From Candidatus Blautia intestinavium (lineage in GTDB: Bacteria > Bacillota > Clostridia > Lachnospirales > Lachnospiraceae), in contig DXGV01000025.1 of NCBI GenBank assembly GCA_019113745.1, positions 1 to 58,345 of the forward strand: 58,345 nt of DNA, read 5' to 3'. The notes beneath the pieces are model-generated. The model was not told where the DNA came from. It did not search any database and saw only the letters and a list, made by a program, of their open reading frames with translations. The translations under genes were made by a program, and so were the position numbers. Position 1 is the first letter of the stretch, and the number at the start of each line of letters is the position of its first letter. This document shows, piece by piece, positions 1 to 8,362 of this stretch.

Positions 1-119
1 TCCTTTCCGATTTTGGAGGGATATGCAGGAGGGATATTGAAAACGAAGCAAGTCATTAAGTTGTCAAAAGCCTTGAAAAATCAAGGGATTTAAAAGTTAC
101 CTATCAGCCGAGCGCATTG

Positions 120-160
120 GATTTTGAGTCAAGTGCGTCTGCCAATTCCGCCACAGCGGC
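120..160 (-). pseudogene. 5' half of a tRNA-Leu (anticodon CAA), 3' half missing
   Basis: Read on the minus strand from 160, the sequence has a tRNA-Leu acceptor strand (GCCGCTG), the typical D-arm (GGCGGAATTGGCAGACGC) and an anticodon loop CTCAAAA with anticodon CAA. After the loop the match stops. The 3' strand of the anticodon stem has mismatches, and no T-arm (GGTTCGA-like) or matching acceptor strand occurs in the 115 bases to the left. A well-placed promoter lies upstream, so the gene was once functional. The breakpoint at the anticodon loop is where some tyrosine integrases attach. An integration or deletion junction, or an assembly break at the window edge, would explain it. Confidence 0.75.
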
Positions 161-176
161 CTGTAAACCGGAAATT

Positions 177-205
177 ATTGTAACATAATTACCGGTTGTC
201 TGCAA
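177..205 (-). promoter_or_regulatory. Sigma-A promoter of the truncated tRNA-Leu
   Basis: On the minus strand: -35 TTGCAG, 17-base spacer, -10 TACAAT, ending 17 bases before the tRNA 5' end. Seen directly; activity is inferred. Confidence 0.6.
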
Positions 206-245
206 GCTTTTTTTATTCTGTTCTGTACAAATTTCAGTTTCTCTT

Positions 246-1535
246 TTATTTTACTCTGTCCGCGTCTTCCAGAAGTTTCTCATAGATCGGGAAGCAGTCA
301 AAAGTAGCAAAATAATCCTTCGGTGTCTCCGCTCTGCGGATCTGCTCAAAGCTTCCGTCCTCATGAAGAAGGATTTCCGCTGATTTCAGCTTTCCGTTAT
401 AATTATATCCCATGGAGAAGCCGTGCGCGCCTGTATCATGGATCACCAGCAGGTCTCCCATATCTACCTTTGGCAGATAACGGTCAATGGCAAATTTGTC
501 GTTATTTTCGCAGAGAGATCCTGTAACATCATAAAGGTGATCACAGGGTTCATTTTCTTTTCCCATCACAGTAATATGATGGTATGCCCCGTACATCGCA
601 GGACGCATCAGATTTACTGCGCAGGCGTCTACTCCGATATATTCCTTGTGGGTGTGCTTTTCATGGATGGCTTTTGTCACCAGACATCCGTACGGTCCCA
701 TCATAAATCTTCCGAGTTCTGTATAAATTGCCACATCGCCCATTCCCGCCGGCACAAGAACCTCTTCATATACCTGACGAACTCCCTCTCCGATCACACG
801 GATATCGTTCGGCGTCTGATCCGGGCTGTAGGGGATTCCTATTCCTCCGGAAAGATTGATAAAGCTGATATGGGCTCCTGTTTCTTTCTGAAGCTTCACC
901 GCCAGCTCAAACATTACCTTTGCAAGCATGGGATAATATTCATTAGTAACTGTATTGCTGGCAAGGAAGGCATGAATACCGAATTCCTCCGCACCTTTTT
1001 CTTTCAGGATACGGAAAGCGTCAAAAATCTGCTCCGTAGTCATGCCGTATTTCGCGTCGCCCGGATTGTCCATAATATCGTTGCTGATCTTAAAAAGACC
1101 GCCGGGATTATAGCGGCAGCTTATAATCTTTGGAATTCTCCCCACTGCTCTCTCAACGCTCTCAATATGGGTAATATCGTCCAGATTGATAATGCCGCCA
1201 ATCTCGTCCGCATAGCGGAATTCCTCTTCCGGCGTGTCGTTGGAGGAAAACATGATGTCTCCTTTTCCGCAGCCAATGGCCTTCGCCATCATCAGCTCTG
1301 TCATAGATGAACAGTCGCAGCCGCAGCCATACTCCTGAAGGATCTGGATCAGATACGGATTGGGAGTGGCTTTTACCGCAAAAAACTCTTTGAAGCCTTT
1401 GTTCCATGCAAAAGCTTCATTCAGCGCCTTTGCGTTTTCCCGGATTCCTTTTTCGTCATATAAATGAAAAGGAGTAGGATACTGCGCCGTAATTTCTTTC
1501 AGTTTTTCCAGTGTCACGAATGGCTTTTTTTTCAT
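246..1535 (-). CDS. lysA: Diaminopimelate decarboxylase
   Basis: PLP-dependent decarboxylase of alanine-racemase-like barrel fold (429 aa) that converts meso-diaminopimelate to L-lysine in the cytoplasm. The Schiff-base lysine is K55 in FFAVKATPN. Other family motifs are the phosphate-binding SGGIGIPY, TELGRF (the E-x-GR motif) and GSLCEN, where the cysteine completes the partner subunit's active site. The start at 1535 is chosen because AGGAG lies 9 bases upstream; an in-frame ATG 84 bases further upstream has no such site and would overlap the preceding gene. It is the last gene of a corA-rhomboid-lysA run, 23 bases after the rhomboid stop. Related carboxynorspermidine decarboxylases cannot be fully excluded, but the length and motifs fit LysA. 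Confidence 0.9.
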   Translation of the reverse strand: MKKKPFVTLEKLKEITAQYPTPFHLYDEKGIRENAKALNEAFAWNKGFKEFFAVKATPNPYLIQILQEYGCGCDCSSMTELMMAKAIGCGKGDIMFSSNDTPEEEFRYADEIGGIINLDDITHIESVERAVGRIPKIISCRYNPGGLFKISNDIMDNPGDAKYGMTTEQIFDAFRILKEKGAEEFGIHAFLASNTVTNEYYPMLAKVMFELAVKLQKETGAHISFINLSGGIGIPYSPDQTPNDIRVIGEGVRQVYEEVLVPAGMGDVAIYTELGRFMMGPYGCLVTKAIHEKHTHKEYIGVDACAVNLMRPAMYGAYHHITVMGKENEPCDHLYDVTGSLCENNDKFAIDRYLPKVDMGDLLVIHDTGAHGFSMGYNYNGKLKSAEILLHEDGSFEQIRRAETPKDYFATFDCFPIYEKLLEDADRVK

Positions 1536-1558
1536 AATCTGTATTCTCCTCGTACTTG

Positions 1559-2413
1559 TTATTTTACATGCTGATGTGTAAACAGATGATCCTGACAGTA
1601 TTCGTAATTTCCATTGCACTTGGAACAGAATCTGAATTCCAGATTCGGATCATCCAGCTCTGTCCTTCCGCAGATCGCGCACTTGTGCTTGGAGACTCCT
1701 CCGGTCTGGGGGTTCACCCTGCTCTGCGCCACAGCCTTCTGGAAATCCCGTCTCCTCTTCATCTCCTTCGGGCGGAATCGCTGCATATGTCTTCCGCTGA
1801 AGAAAAACAAAATAAAGTTCAGGAAGGAAGCCACGATAGGAACAGCCATTACCCAGATGCCGTGCCGTATATATGTTATCATATCATAAACAATAATAAT
1901 GCCGTATACCCATGCCATCCATTTCATCTTGATGGGAATGACAAAACACAAAAGGATCTGCATATCAGGATAGCTGGCGGCGTAAGCCAGAAATACCGAC
2001 ATACTTACATAATAAGTTGTGAATACGCTGCCTACCAGATAAATTCTTCCCGTGAAGAAATAAGTCAGAAAGGCGGCAATCATCACAAACAGAAGTCCCA
2101 TAAAGATGTAAAGATTGTACCGGAAGGTTCCCCAGGTCCGTTCCAGGGATGTTCCGACAGGATAATAAAAAAACAAAATAGATATCGCAAAAAACAGGAA
2201 GTTTCCCGTGCTCGGCGGATAGATCACCCAGGTAACCAGTCTCCAGATCTGGCCCCGGAGGATCATGGCGGGCTCCAGGCTCATCATACTGAGAAGTCCC
2301 GGATTTATATACATCAGAATATATCCCAGGACATAGCAGATCACAATATATAATGTCAGATTGTGAATTCCATAGCGCCCAAACTTTCTTTCCAGCTTAT
2401 CAATCCAATTCAT
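1559..2413 (-). CDS. Rhomboid-like membrane protein, probably a pseudoprotease, with C-terminal zinc ribbon
   Basis: 284-aa polytopic protein with about six hydrophobic segments between residues 18 and 205, matching the rhomboid layout (an L1-loop region with WRLVTW near residue 57 and ERTWG near residue 90). The segment where rhomboids carry GxSG reads VGSVFTTYYVSMSVF, and the usual catalytic His segment reads KWMAWVYGIIIVYD, so neither the serine nor the histidine is evident. After a basic linker, the last 45 residues hold CAICG and CSKC plus further Cys/His residues typical of a zinc ribbon. It is likely a non-proteolytic, derlin-like rhomboid; its partner is unknown. It sits 37 bases after corA and 23 before lysA. 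The RBS GGAG is rather far (13 bases) from the ATG. Confidence 0.75.
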   Translation of the reverse strand: MNWIDKLERKFGRYGIHNLTLYIVICYVLGYILMYINPGLLSMMSLEPAMILRGQIWRLVTWVIYPPSTGNFLFFAISILFFYYPVGTSLERTWGTFRYNLYIFMGLLFVMIAAFLTYFFTGRIYLVGSVFTTYYVSMSVFLAYAASYPDMQILLCFVIPIKMKWMAWVYGIIIVYDMITYIRHGIWVMAVPIVASFLNFILFFFSGRHMQRFRPKEMKRRRDFQKAVAQSRVNPQTGGVSKHKCAICGRTELDDPNLEFRFCSKCNGNYEYCQDHLFTHQHVK

Positions 2414-2450
2414 ATAATCTTTTCTTCTCCTTTTTCATTACCAAATTCCG

Positions 2451-3392
2451 TCAGAAAAATTTCTTTTTTGACAGCACAATGGCCGCAATGATACTGACTG
2501 CTATGGATATCAGAATAACAATTAAAAAACCCCACTGCGTAGCGGAAAAAGGCATTCCTGATGCATTCAGGTTCATTCCGTAAGCGCTGAATACAATCGT
2601 CGGGATACTCATCACAATCGTAATGATCGACAACACCTTCATCACATCATTCAGGTTGTTTGAAATAACAGATGCAAAAATATCCACCATGCTCCTGAGA
2701 ATCCCGCTGTATATATTCGCCATCTCGATAGCCTGGGTATTCTCAATGATAACGTCTTCCAGAAGTTCCGTATCTTCCGGATATTTTTTGATACTGTCCA
2801 CCTTGATGAGTTTCTCCAGCACCGCCTCGTTGGAACGAAGAGACGTGGTAAAATACACCAGGGATTTTTCCAGTTCCAGAAGCTCCACCAGTTCCTGGTT
2901 TCTGGGCGATAAGTGCAGTTTTTCCTCCACCTGCTCGCTCTTTTTATCTATAATACGCAGATAGCGCAGGTACATACTGGCGTTCCGGTACAAAATCTGC
3001 AGGATGAAACGGGTTTTCATATAAGTAAAAAAGTTGCGGACCCGTCCTTCCATGAACCTTGTAAGCACCTGAGTATCTTCCAGACAGATCGTAAAGATCA
3101 TTTTGTCCGTCACAATGATACCCAGAGGGATCGTTCCGTACCAGTCTTTTTCATTACGCTCTTCGATCATAGGCACGTCCACCAGAATTAACGTATAAGT
3201 ATCTTCCACTTCAATACGTGAACGTTCTTCCTCATCCAGAGGCGCCCTCAGATCATCCACCTCAATCTGGAACCGCTCGGAAATTTCAAATATTTCCGTT
3301 GCCGTCGGATTGGTAAGCGCGATCCAGCAGCCGTCCTGCGGTTCCTGTATCTCACGGATCGCGCCGTCTGATGTCCGGAAAATTCTTATCAT
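2451..3392 (-). CDS. corA: CorA-family divalent cation transporter
   Basis: 313-aa 2-TM-GxN family channel for Mg2+ (or Co2+/Ni2+). A large N-terminal cytoplasmic domain is followed by a long helix and two C-terminal membrane helices (about residues 250-272 and 285-307). The signature YGMN lies at the end of TM1 and is followed by the short extracellular loop. The basic C-terminus ends in SKKKFF. The start at 3392 is chosen because AAGGGGG lies 6 bases upstream; the longer reading frame up to 3470 adds a low-complexity N-terminus without RBS. It is first in the operon with the rhomboid-like gene and lysA, behind a perfect promoter and a leader of about 115 bases. Confidence 0.88.
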   Translation of the reverse strand: MIRIFRTSDGAIREIQEPQDGCWIALTNPTATEIFEISERFQIEVDDLRAPLDEEERSRIEVEDTYTLILVDVPMIEERNEKDWYGTIPLGIIVTDKMIFTICLEDTQVLTRFMEGRVRNFFTYMKTRFILQILYRNASMYLRYLRIIDKKSEQVEEKLHLSPRNQELVELLELEKSLVYFTTSLRSNEAVLEKLIKVDSIKKYPEDTELLEDVIIENTQAIEMANIYSGILRSMVDIFASVISNNLNDVMKVLSIITIVMSIPTIVFSAYGMNLNASGMPFSATQWGFLIVILISIAVSIIAAIVLSKKKFF

Positions 3393-3506
3393 CCCGCATC
3401 CCCCTTTCCACTCTCTGTCTCTCAGCGTCTGCCCCTGCAGGAGCATATACGTCCTCCCGGGTGCTGACACCGTACTTATCGGAAATGCTCCGCTCCCAAA
3501 AATACA
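3393..3506 (-). promoter_or_regulatory. Structured 5' leader of corA
   Basis: About 115 transcribed bases separate the promoter from corA. A 7-bp stem (GGAGCAT with ATGCTCC) encloses a small hairpin GGTG-TCAG-CACC and a GGGAGGACG segment. I do not recognise an M-box or another known class. No U-tract terminator is visible, so any control would act on translation. Structure inferred by eye. Confidence 0.3.
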
Positions 3507-3512
3507 GCTTTC

Positions 3513-3541
3513 ATTATAAGTTGTGCCATGTTTTTTGTCAA
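3513..3541 (-). promoter_or_regulatory. Consensus sigma-A promoter of corA-rhomboid-lysA
   Basis: Minus strand: TTGACA, 17-base spacer, TATAAT, a perfect match to the consensus hexamers and spacing. Confidence 0.85.
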
Positions 3542-3654
3542 TTCTAATATCCTGTAATTCTCTGCATTTGTGAACGCAATACAGGGATATCTTTAATTAT
3601 TTACAAAGATTTAACAAAGTATCTGAGAAAATACATTTCCCTTCTATGGGAAAC

Positions 3655-3683
3655 TTGTTCTCAAAGCTTCTTTATGTTATAAT
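3655..3683 (+). promoter_or_regulatory. Promoter of the lactonase gene
   Basis: TTGTTC, 17-base spacer, TATAAT, followed about 45 bases later by an AGGAGG site and the ATG at 3744. The -10 is perfect, the -35 weak. Confidence 0.6.
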
Positions 3684-3743
3684 GACTCCAGTAGTGAACA
3701 TCAGGAAATCAATCTGCATGTGCAAATTTAGGAGGCATTATTT

Positions 3744-4847
3744 ATGGGGAATAAAAAATACGTTGCTTATGTGGGAACCTATACTCACGGCAGCAGCAAG
3801 GGTATTCAGGTATATGATGTAGACGTGGAAAAAGGACTCCTGACAGAGCGCAGTGAAGTCAAGGTCAGCAATGCTTCGCATACGGCAGTCTCCAAAAACG
3901 GAAAATTTCTGTACTCCATTGAAGATGAAGGCGTCGCTGTATTTGAACGGGATGAGAACGGAGATCTGACAAGAATCAACAGTGTTGATATCGACGGAAT
4001 GCGCGGCTGTTTCCTTGCTACAGACGTAGATGGAAAATACCTTTATGTGGCAGGCTATCATGACGGAAAGGTAACCGTCGTCCACACACACAAGGACGGC
4101 CGTCTCGGAAGCCTTATGGACGGTGTGTTCCACAAGGGACTGGGAAGCGTGGCTGAACGCAATTTCCGTCCTCATGTAAACTGTGTTCGTCCTACTCCGG
4201 ACAACAAGTATTTATGCGCTGTTGACAATGGCATCGATCAGGTGAAGGTATACCGGATCAATAAAAGGCGCCATAAGCTTGAGCTTGTGGACATCCTCCG
4301 CTGCCCGAGAGAAAGCGGACCCAGGATCATCCGCTTCAGTGCGGACGGAAAATACGCCTACCTTCTTTTTGAGCTGAGCAACGAGATCAAAGTTTACAGC
4401 TACGACGGCAGCGGAAACACTCCTGAATTTGAACTTCTTCAGAGTATTTCCACCCTGTCAAAGGAACACGACAAGGACGCTTATCACAACGCGGCTTCCG
4501 GTCTTGCTCTGGCGCCTGACGGAAAACATCTTTTCTGCACAACTGCAGGCGAGAATACAGTTTCCATGTACGAGATTGATCCGGAAACAGGGCTTCTTGA
4601 AAAGAAATTCACCCTCCCGATCAGCGGCGATTATCCCAAGGATCTTGTGATTTTCCCGGACAACCGCCATATTGCAGTTGCCAACCACGCAAGCAATACC
4701 ATAACCACTTTTACTGTTGATTATGATAAAAACATCATTGTCATGAACGGCAAACCGCATAAAATCGAAACTCCCAACTGCATTCACATCTGGCCGGTGC
4801 CGGAAGGGGATGCGGACGAAAAGGCAAAAGCTGAAAAAAGCGAATAA
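3744..4847 (+). CDS. pgl: Lactonase-family beta-propeller, probable 6-phosphogluconolactonase
   Basis: 367-aa protein of the YbhE-type lactonase family, a seven-bladed propeller that hydrolyses 6-phosphogluconolactone in the oxidative pentose phosphate pathway. It opens with YVAYVGTYTHGSSKGIQVYDVD and shows repeated blades with KYLY/KNGKFL-type strands, RPHVNCVRPTPDNKYLCAVDNG, the typical ASGLALAPDGKHLFC, and NTITTFTVD near the end. No signal peptide, so it is cytoplasmic. An AGGAGG site lies 8 bases before the ATG. It is transcribed alone, divergent from corA and convergent with aroC across a shared terminator. The substrate is inferred from the family; some members act on other lactones. 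Confidence 0.82.
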   Translation: MGNKKYVAYVGTYTHGSSKGIQVYDVDVEKGLLTERSEVKVSNASHTAVSKNGKFLYSIEDEGVAVFERDENGDLTRINSVDIDGMRGCFLATDVDGKYLYVAGYHDGKVTVVHTHKDGRLGSLMDGVFHKGLGSVAERNFRPHVNCVRPTPDNKYLCAVDNGIDQVKVYRINKRRHKLELVDILRCPRESGPRIIRFSADGKYAYLLFELSNEIKVYSYDGSGNTPEFELLQSISTLSKEHDKDAYHNAASGLALAPDGKHLFCTTAGENTVSMYEIDPETGLLEKKFTLPISGDYPKDLVIFPDNRHIAVANHASNTITTFTVDYDKNIIVMNGKPHKIETPNCIHIWPVPEGDADEKAKAEKSE

Positions 4848-4872
4848 GTCTTTCCCAACATATTTTCAAAAG

Positions 4873-4922
4873 AAAAAAGAAACAGAAGACTGCTGACTGC
4901 GGTTTTCTGTTTCTTCTTTTTT
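4873..4922. terminator. Bidirectional Rho-independent terminator
   Basis: An 11-bp perfect stem (AAGAAACAGAA with TTCTGTTTCTT) has an A-run before it and a T-run after it, so it can end both the lactonase transcript and the hem/aroC transcript. Confidence 0.85.
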
Positions 4923-4951
4923 ATATATTCTTTCGTGATATCTTAGCTATC

Positions 4952-6049
4952 TCATTTTTTTCTGTAAAATTCCTGGATATTATCCAGCCGCGCACTCATA
5001 TTCGTAAACAGTGCATCTGTCAGAGCAAGAGCGCACATGGCCTCCACAACCACTACTGCCCTGGGAACAATGACAGGGTCATGTCTTCCGCGGATTTCCA
5101 GGGAAATGTTTTCCCCTGTATTTGTAACTGTATTCTGGGGCTGACTGATGGAAGCTGTTGGTTTTACCGTCGCTCTCACAATAATTTCGCTTCCATCGCT
5201 GATGCCTCCCATAATGCCGCCGGCATGGTTGGAAGTTTTCACGATCCTGCCGTTTTCCGCGCGGAATCCATCATTATCCGAAGATCCGTTCATCATGGAA
5301 ACCTGAAATCCGTCGCCGATCTCCACTGCTTTCACAGCTCCAATAGACATTACAGCCTGGGCAAGCACAGCGTCCAGTTTCTCAAAAACAGGAGTTCCCA
5401 GGCCTGCCGGCACTCCGTTTATCCGGCATTCGATCACTCCTCCGGCGCTGTCATGGACCTTCATACATTGCTCCAGATAGGCCGACGCTTCCTGCGCCGC
5501 CTGGGTGTCCGGCATGTAAAACGCATTGTCAGCAATCTCCTCCGGGCAAAACTTCTTTATGGATACAGGCCCTACAGCTTTTGTATAAGTACAGAAGGAA
5601 ATACCGAGAGACTCCAGTATTTTCGCGGCGATGGCTCCTGCCGCCACCCGCCCGATGGTCTCTCTTCCGGAAGAGCGTCCGCCTCCCCGATAGTCCCGAA
5701 AACCGTATTTTGCGTCAAAGGTATAATCCGCATGCCCTGGACGATAGGAAAAAGCAATGTTTCCGTAATCTCTGGAACGTTGATCCGTATTCCGGACAAT
5801 AAGAGAAATTGGCGTTCCTGTAGTCTTACCCTCAAAAACACCGGAAAGTATCTCTACAAGATCTCCTTCCTTCCGCGATGTAGTATAACGGCTCTGTCCC
5901 GGCTTCCTTCTGTCCAGATATTTCTGAATGTCCTCCTCGCAGAGAGGAAGTCCTGCAGGGCAGCCGTCCACAACGGCTCCAAGGGCCTTTCCGTGGGATT
6001 CTCCCCATGTTGTCACTGTAAACTGTCTTCCAAATGTTGATTTATTCAT
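4952..6049 (-). CDS. aroC: Chorismate synthase
   Basis: Makes chorismate from 5-enolpyruvylshikimate-3-phosphate using reduced FMN, the last shikimate step. 365 aa, the normal length. Motifs: TTWGESHGKALGAVVDG at the N-terminus, GYRPGHADYTFDAKYG with DYRGGGRSSGRET (FMN binding), GGIMGGISDG and the C-terminal RHDPVIVPRAVVVVEAM. The start at 6049 is preferred over 6055 because AAAGGAC is 8 bases away rather than 2. It overlaps the 3' end of hemL by 8 bases, so it appears to be the last gene of the hem operon, an unexpected partner for tetrapyrrole genes. Confidence 0.95.
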   Translation of the reverse strand: MNKSTFGRQFTVTTWGESHGKALGAVVDGCPAGLPLCEEDIQKYLDRRKPGQSRYTTSRKEGDLVEILSGVFEGKTTGTPISLIVRNTDQRSRDYGNIAFSYRPGHADYTFDAKYGFRDYRGGGRSSGRETIGRVAAGAIAAKILESLGISFCTYTKAVGPVSIKKFCPEEIADNAFYMPDTQAAQEASAYLEQCMKVHDSAGGVIECRINGVPAGLGTPVFEKLDAVLAQAVMSIGAVKAVEIGDGFQVSMMNGSSDNDGFRAENGRIVKTSNHAGGIMGGISDGSEIIVRATVKPTASISQPQNTVTNTGENISLEIRGRHDPVIVPRAVVVVEAMCALALTDALFTNMSARLDNIQEFYRKK

Positions 6050-7370
6050 CTGCATGTCCTTTCAGTTCATCCTGCCGGAAAGCTTTGTTTTCCTCTCTGA
6101 AATACTTCTCCACTGCGTCCAGCGTCTCCTCGATCACCTGATCCGTATGGGCCGCTGACAGGAACATAGCTTCAAACTGTGAGGGTGCAAGATGGATCCC
6201 GCTTCCCAGCATTCCCAGGAAATATTTTGCAAAAGCGTTTGTATCAGCGGTCTTTGCGGATGTATAATCCTTCACTTTCTGCCCGGTAAAGAAAAGGCTT
6301 CCCAGAGAAGAAATATGGTTTATCTGGTAATCTTTTCCCGTCTTTTTCAGGATTTCTTCCATACCGCCATACAACTTCTTTCCCTTTTTCTCCAGGTCGT
6401 CATAAATTTCTGGATGGCTGTGCAGATATTTTAACTGCGTCAGTCCGGCGGCCATAGCTACCGGATTCCCGCTCAGCGTTCCGGCCTGATATACAGGGCC
6501 TGAAGGAGAAACCATCTCCATGATCTCTTTTCTTCCGCCGTAAGCTCCTACCGGCATACCGGCTCCTATGATTTTTCCATAAGTTACCATATCCGGCGTC
6601 ACATGAAAATATTCCGCCGCTCCGCCGAAGGCAAGGCGAAAACCTGTGATCACCTCGTCAAAGATCAGAAGCGCGCCGTTCTGGTCGCACAGTTCTCTGA
6701 GTCCTTCCAGAAATCCTTTCTCAGGAAGGACAACCCCCATATTGGCAGCCACCGGTTCCACGATAACCGCGGCTACTTTTCCGGGAGCCTGTTCAAATAA
6801 CTTTCTCACACTGTCCAGATCATTATACACAGCCGTCATCGTATCTTTTGTACATCCCTCAGGCACTCCTGCACTGTCCGGAATTCCACTTGTCATCACT
6901 CCGGAGCCCGCGCTTACCAAAAGGGCGTCGCTGTGTCCATGATAGCAGCCTGCGAATTTAATGATCCTGCTGCGTCCGGTAAAGCCTCTGGCAGCCCTTA
7001 TGGCGCTCATAACAGCCTCTGTGCCGGAATTTACCATACGGATCATTTCCACATGGGGAATATGTCCGCAGATAAACTCAGCCATCTCTACCTCGATCTC
7101 TGTGGCACAGCCGAAACTCAGGCCTTTTTCACATGCCTTTATTACCGCCTCCCGGATCAGAGGGAAATTATGTCCCAGGATCATGGGGCCCCAGGAATCA
7201 ATGTAGTCAATATAACGGCTTCCGTCCACATCGTAAATATAGCAGCCCTCTGCCCGGTCAATAAAGCGCGGAGTCTCTCCAATGGCTCCGTATGCCCGTA
7301 CCGGACTGTTGACGCCGCCGGGAATCCTTTTCACCGCCCGTTTAAATAATTCTTCTGATCTCGCAGCCAT
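6042..7370 (-). CDS. hemL: Glutamate-1-semialdehyde 2,1-aminomutase
   Basis: PLP enzyme (442 aa) that turns glutamate-1-semialdehyde into 5-aminolevulinate, second step of the C5 pathway. Recognised by RIPGGVNSPVRAY, INSWGPMILGH-like DSWGPMILGH, GTEAVMSAIRAARG, FDEVITGFR and the PLP-lysine motif TYGKIIGAGMPVGAYGG. The ATG shares one base with the hemB stop (TGATG), and GGGAG lies 9 bases upstream within hemB, so translation is probably coupled. Confidence 0.96.
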   Translation of the reverse strand: MAARSEELFKRAVKRIPGGVNSPVRAYGAIGETPRFIDRAEGCYIYDVDGSRYIDYIDSWGPMILGHNFPLIREAVIKACEKGLSFGCATEIEVEMAEFICGHIPHVEMIRMVNSGTEAVMSAIRAARGFTGRSRIIKFAGCYHGHSDALLVSAGSGVMTSGIPDSAGVPEGCTKDTMTAVYNDLDSVRKLFEQAPGKVAAVIVEPVAANMGVVLPEKGFLEGLRELCDQNGALLIFDEVITGFRLAFGGAAEYFHVTPDMVTYGKIIGAGMPVGAYGGRKEIMEMVSPSGPVYQAGTLSGNPVAMAAGLTQLKYLHSHPEIYDDLEKKGKKLYGGMEEILKKTGKDYQINHISSLGSLFFTGQKVKDYTSAKTADTNAFAKYFLGMLGSGIHLAPSQFEAMFLSAAHTDQVIEETLDAVEKYFREENKAFRQDELKGHADE

Positions 7371-8362
7371 CAGCCGATTCTCCCTTCATCAATAAATCCG
7401 GCAAGTTCCTGAGCATAGTAGGTAAGATAAACCTGCACTCCCGCGCGAAAAGCACTGGCAGCCATCTCGCAGATGATCTTGTCCTCCTCGATCCATCCCA
7501 TCTTTGCCGCCGCTTTCACCATGGCGTATTCTCCGCTGACGCTGTAAGCGGCTACAGGCACATGAACTGCCTTGTATACTTCAGACACCATATCAAGATA
7601 GGACATTGCGGGCTTGATCATAATAATGTCCGCCCCTTCTTCCACGTCCGTAAGGGCTTCCTTCATTCCCTCCCGGCGGTTATGGTAATCCATCTGATAA
7701 CTTCTCCTGTCACCAAAGGCGGGAGCGGAATCCGCTGCTTCCCGGAACGGGCCGTAAAACGCCGATGCATATTTTACCGCATAGGACATGATAGGCGTCT
7801 CTTTATGTCCGGCCTTATCCAGACACTCGCGGATCGCGCGCACACGGCCGTCCATCATATCAGAGGGCGCCACCATATCGGCGCCTGCCTCCACATGAGA
7901 AAGCGCTGTTTTTGCCAAAAGCTCTAAAGTCGCGTCATTGTCTACTTCATGACCGCAGAGCACCCCGCAGTGTCCATGAGAAGTATACTCGCACATGCAG
8001 ACATCTGTCACATAATACAGATCCGGGAACTGCTTCTTCGCTTCTCTCAGCGCCTTCTGCACAATTCCGTCCTCTGCATAGGCTCCGCTTCCTACTTCGT
8101 CCTTGTGATCCGGAATACCGAACAGCATTACGCTTCCTACCCCGGCTTTCGCAAGCTCTTCAAGCTTATAAGGAAGAAGATCCACACTGTAGCGGTACTG
8201 CCCTTCCATGGAAGGTATTTCTTCCTTCAGGTTCTTTCCCTCCTGAACAAACAGAGGATAGATCAGTGAGGACTTATCGATCCTGGTCTCTCTCACCATT
8301 TTTCTCAGTACTTCACTGCCTCTCAGTCTCCTTGGTCTCTGGATCAAATCCATCTCTCTCAC
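7370..8362 (-). CDS. hemB: Delta-aminolevulinic acid dehydratase (porphobilinogen synthase)
   Basis: Condenses two 5-aminolevulinates into porphobilinogen. 330 aa. Two Schiff-base lysines are visible in SYAVKYASAFYGPFR and IMIKPAMSYLD. The metal site DVCMCEYTSHGHCG carries the three cysteines of the zinc-dependent type. The GTG at 8362 overlaps the hemD stop as GTGA, the usual coupled arrangement; an ATG nine bases later (8353) is an alternative, and neither has a strong RBS. Confidence 0.95.
   Translation of the reverse strand: MREMDLIQRPRRLRGSEVLRKMVRETRIDKSSLIYPLFVQEGKNLKEEIPSMEGQYRYSVDLLPYKLEELAKAGVGSVMLFGIPDHKDEVGSGAYAEDGIVQKALREAKKQFPDLYYVTDVCMCEYTSHGHCGVLCGHEVDNDATLELLAKTALSHVEAGADMVAPSDMMDGRVRAIRECLDKAGHKETPIMSYAVKYASAFYGPFREAADSAPAFGDRRSYQMDYHNRREGMKEALTDVEEGADIIMIKPAMSYLDMVSEVYKAVHVPVAAYSVSGEYAMVKAAAKMGWIEEDKIICEMAASAFRAGVQVYLTYYAQELAGFIDEGRIG

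Noticed and set aside
423-1310. A 295-codon plus-strand frame across lysA.
   Set aside because: It is antisense to a gene with clear family motifs and has no RBS or recognisable domain.
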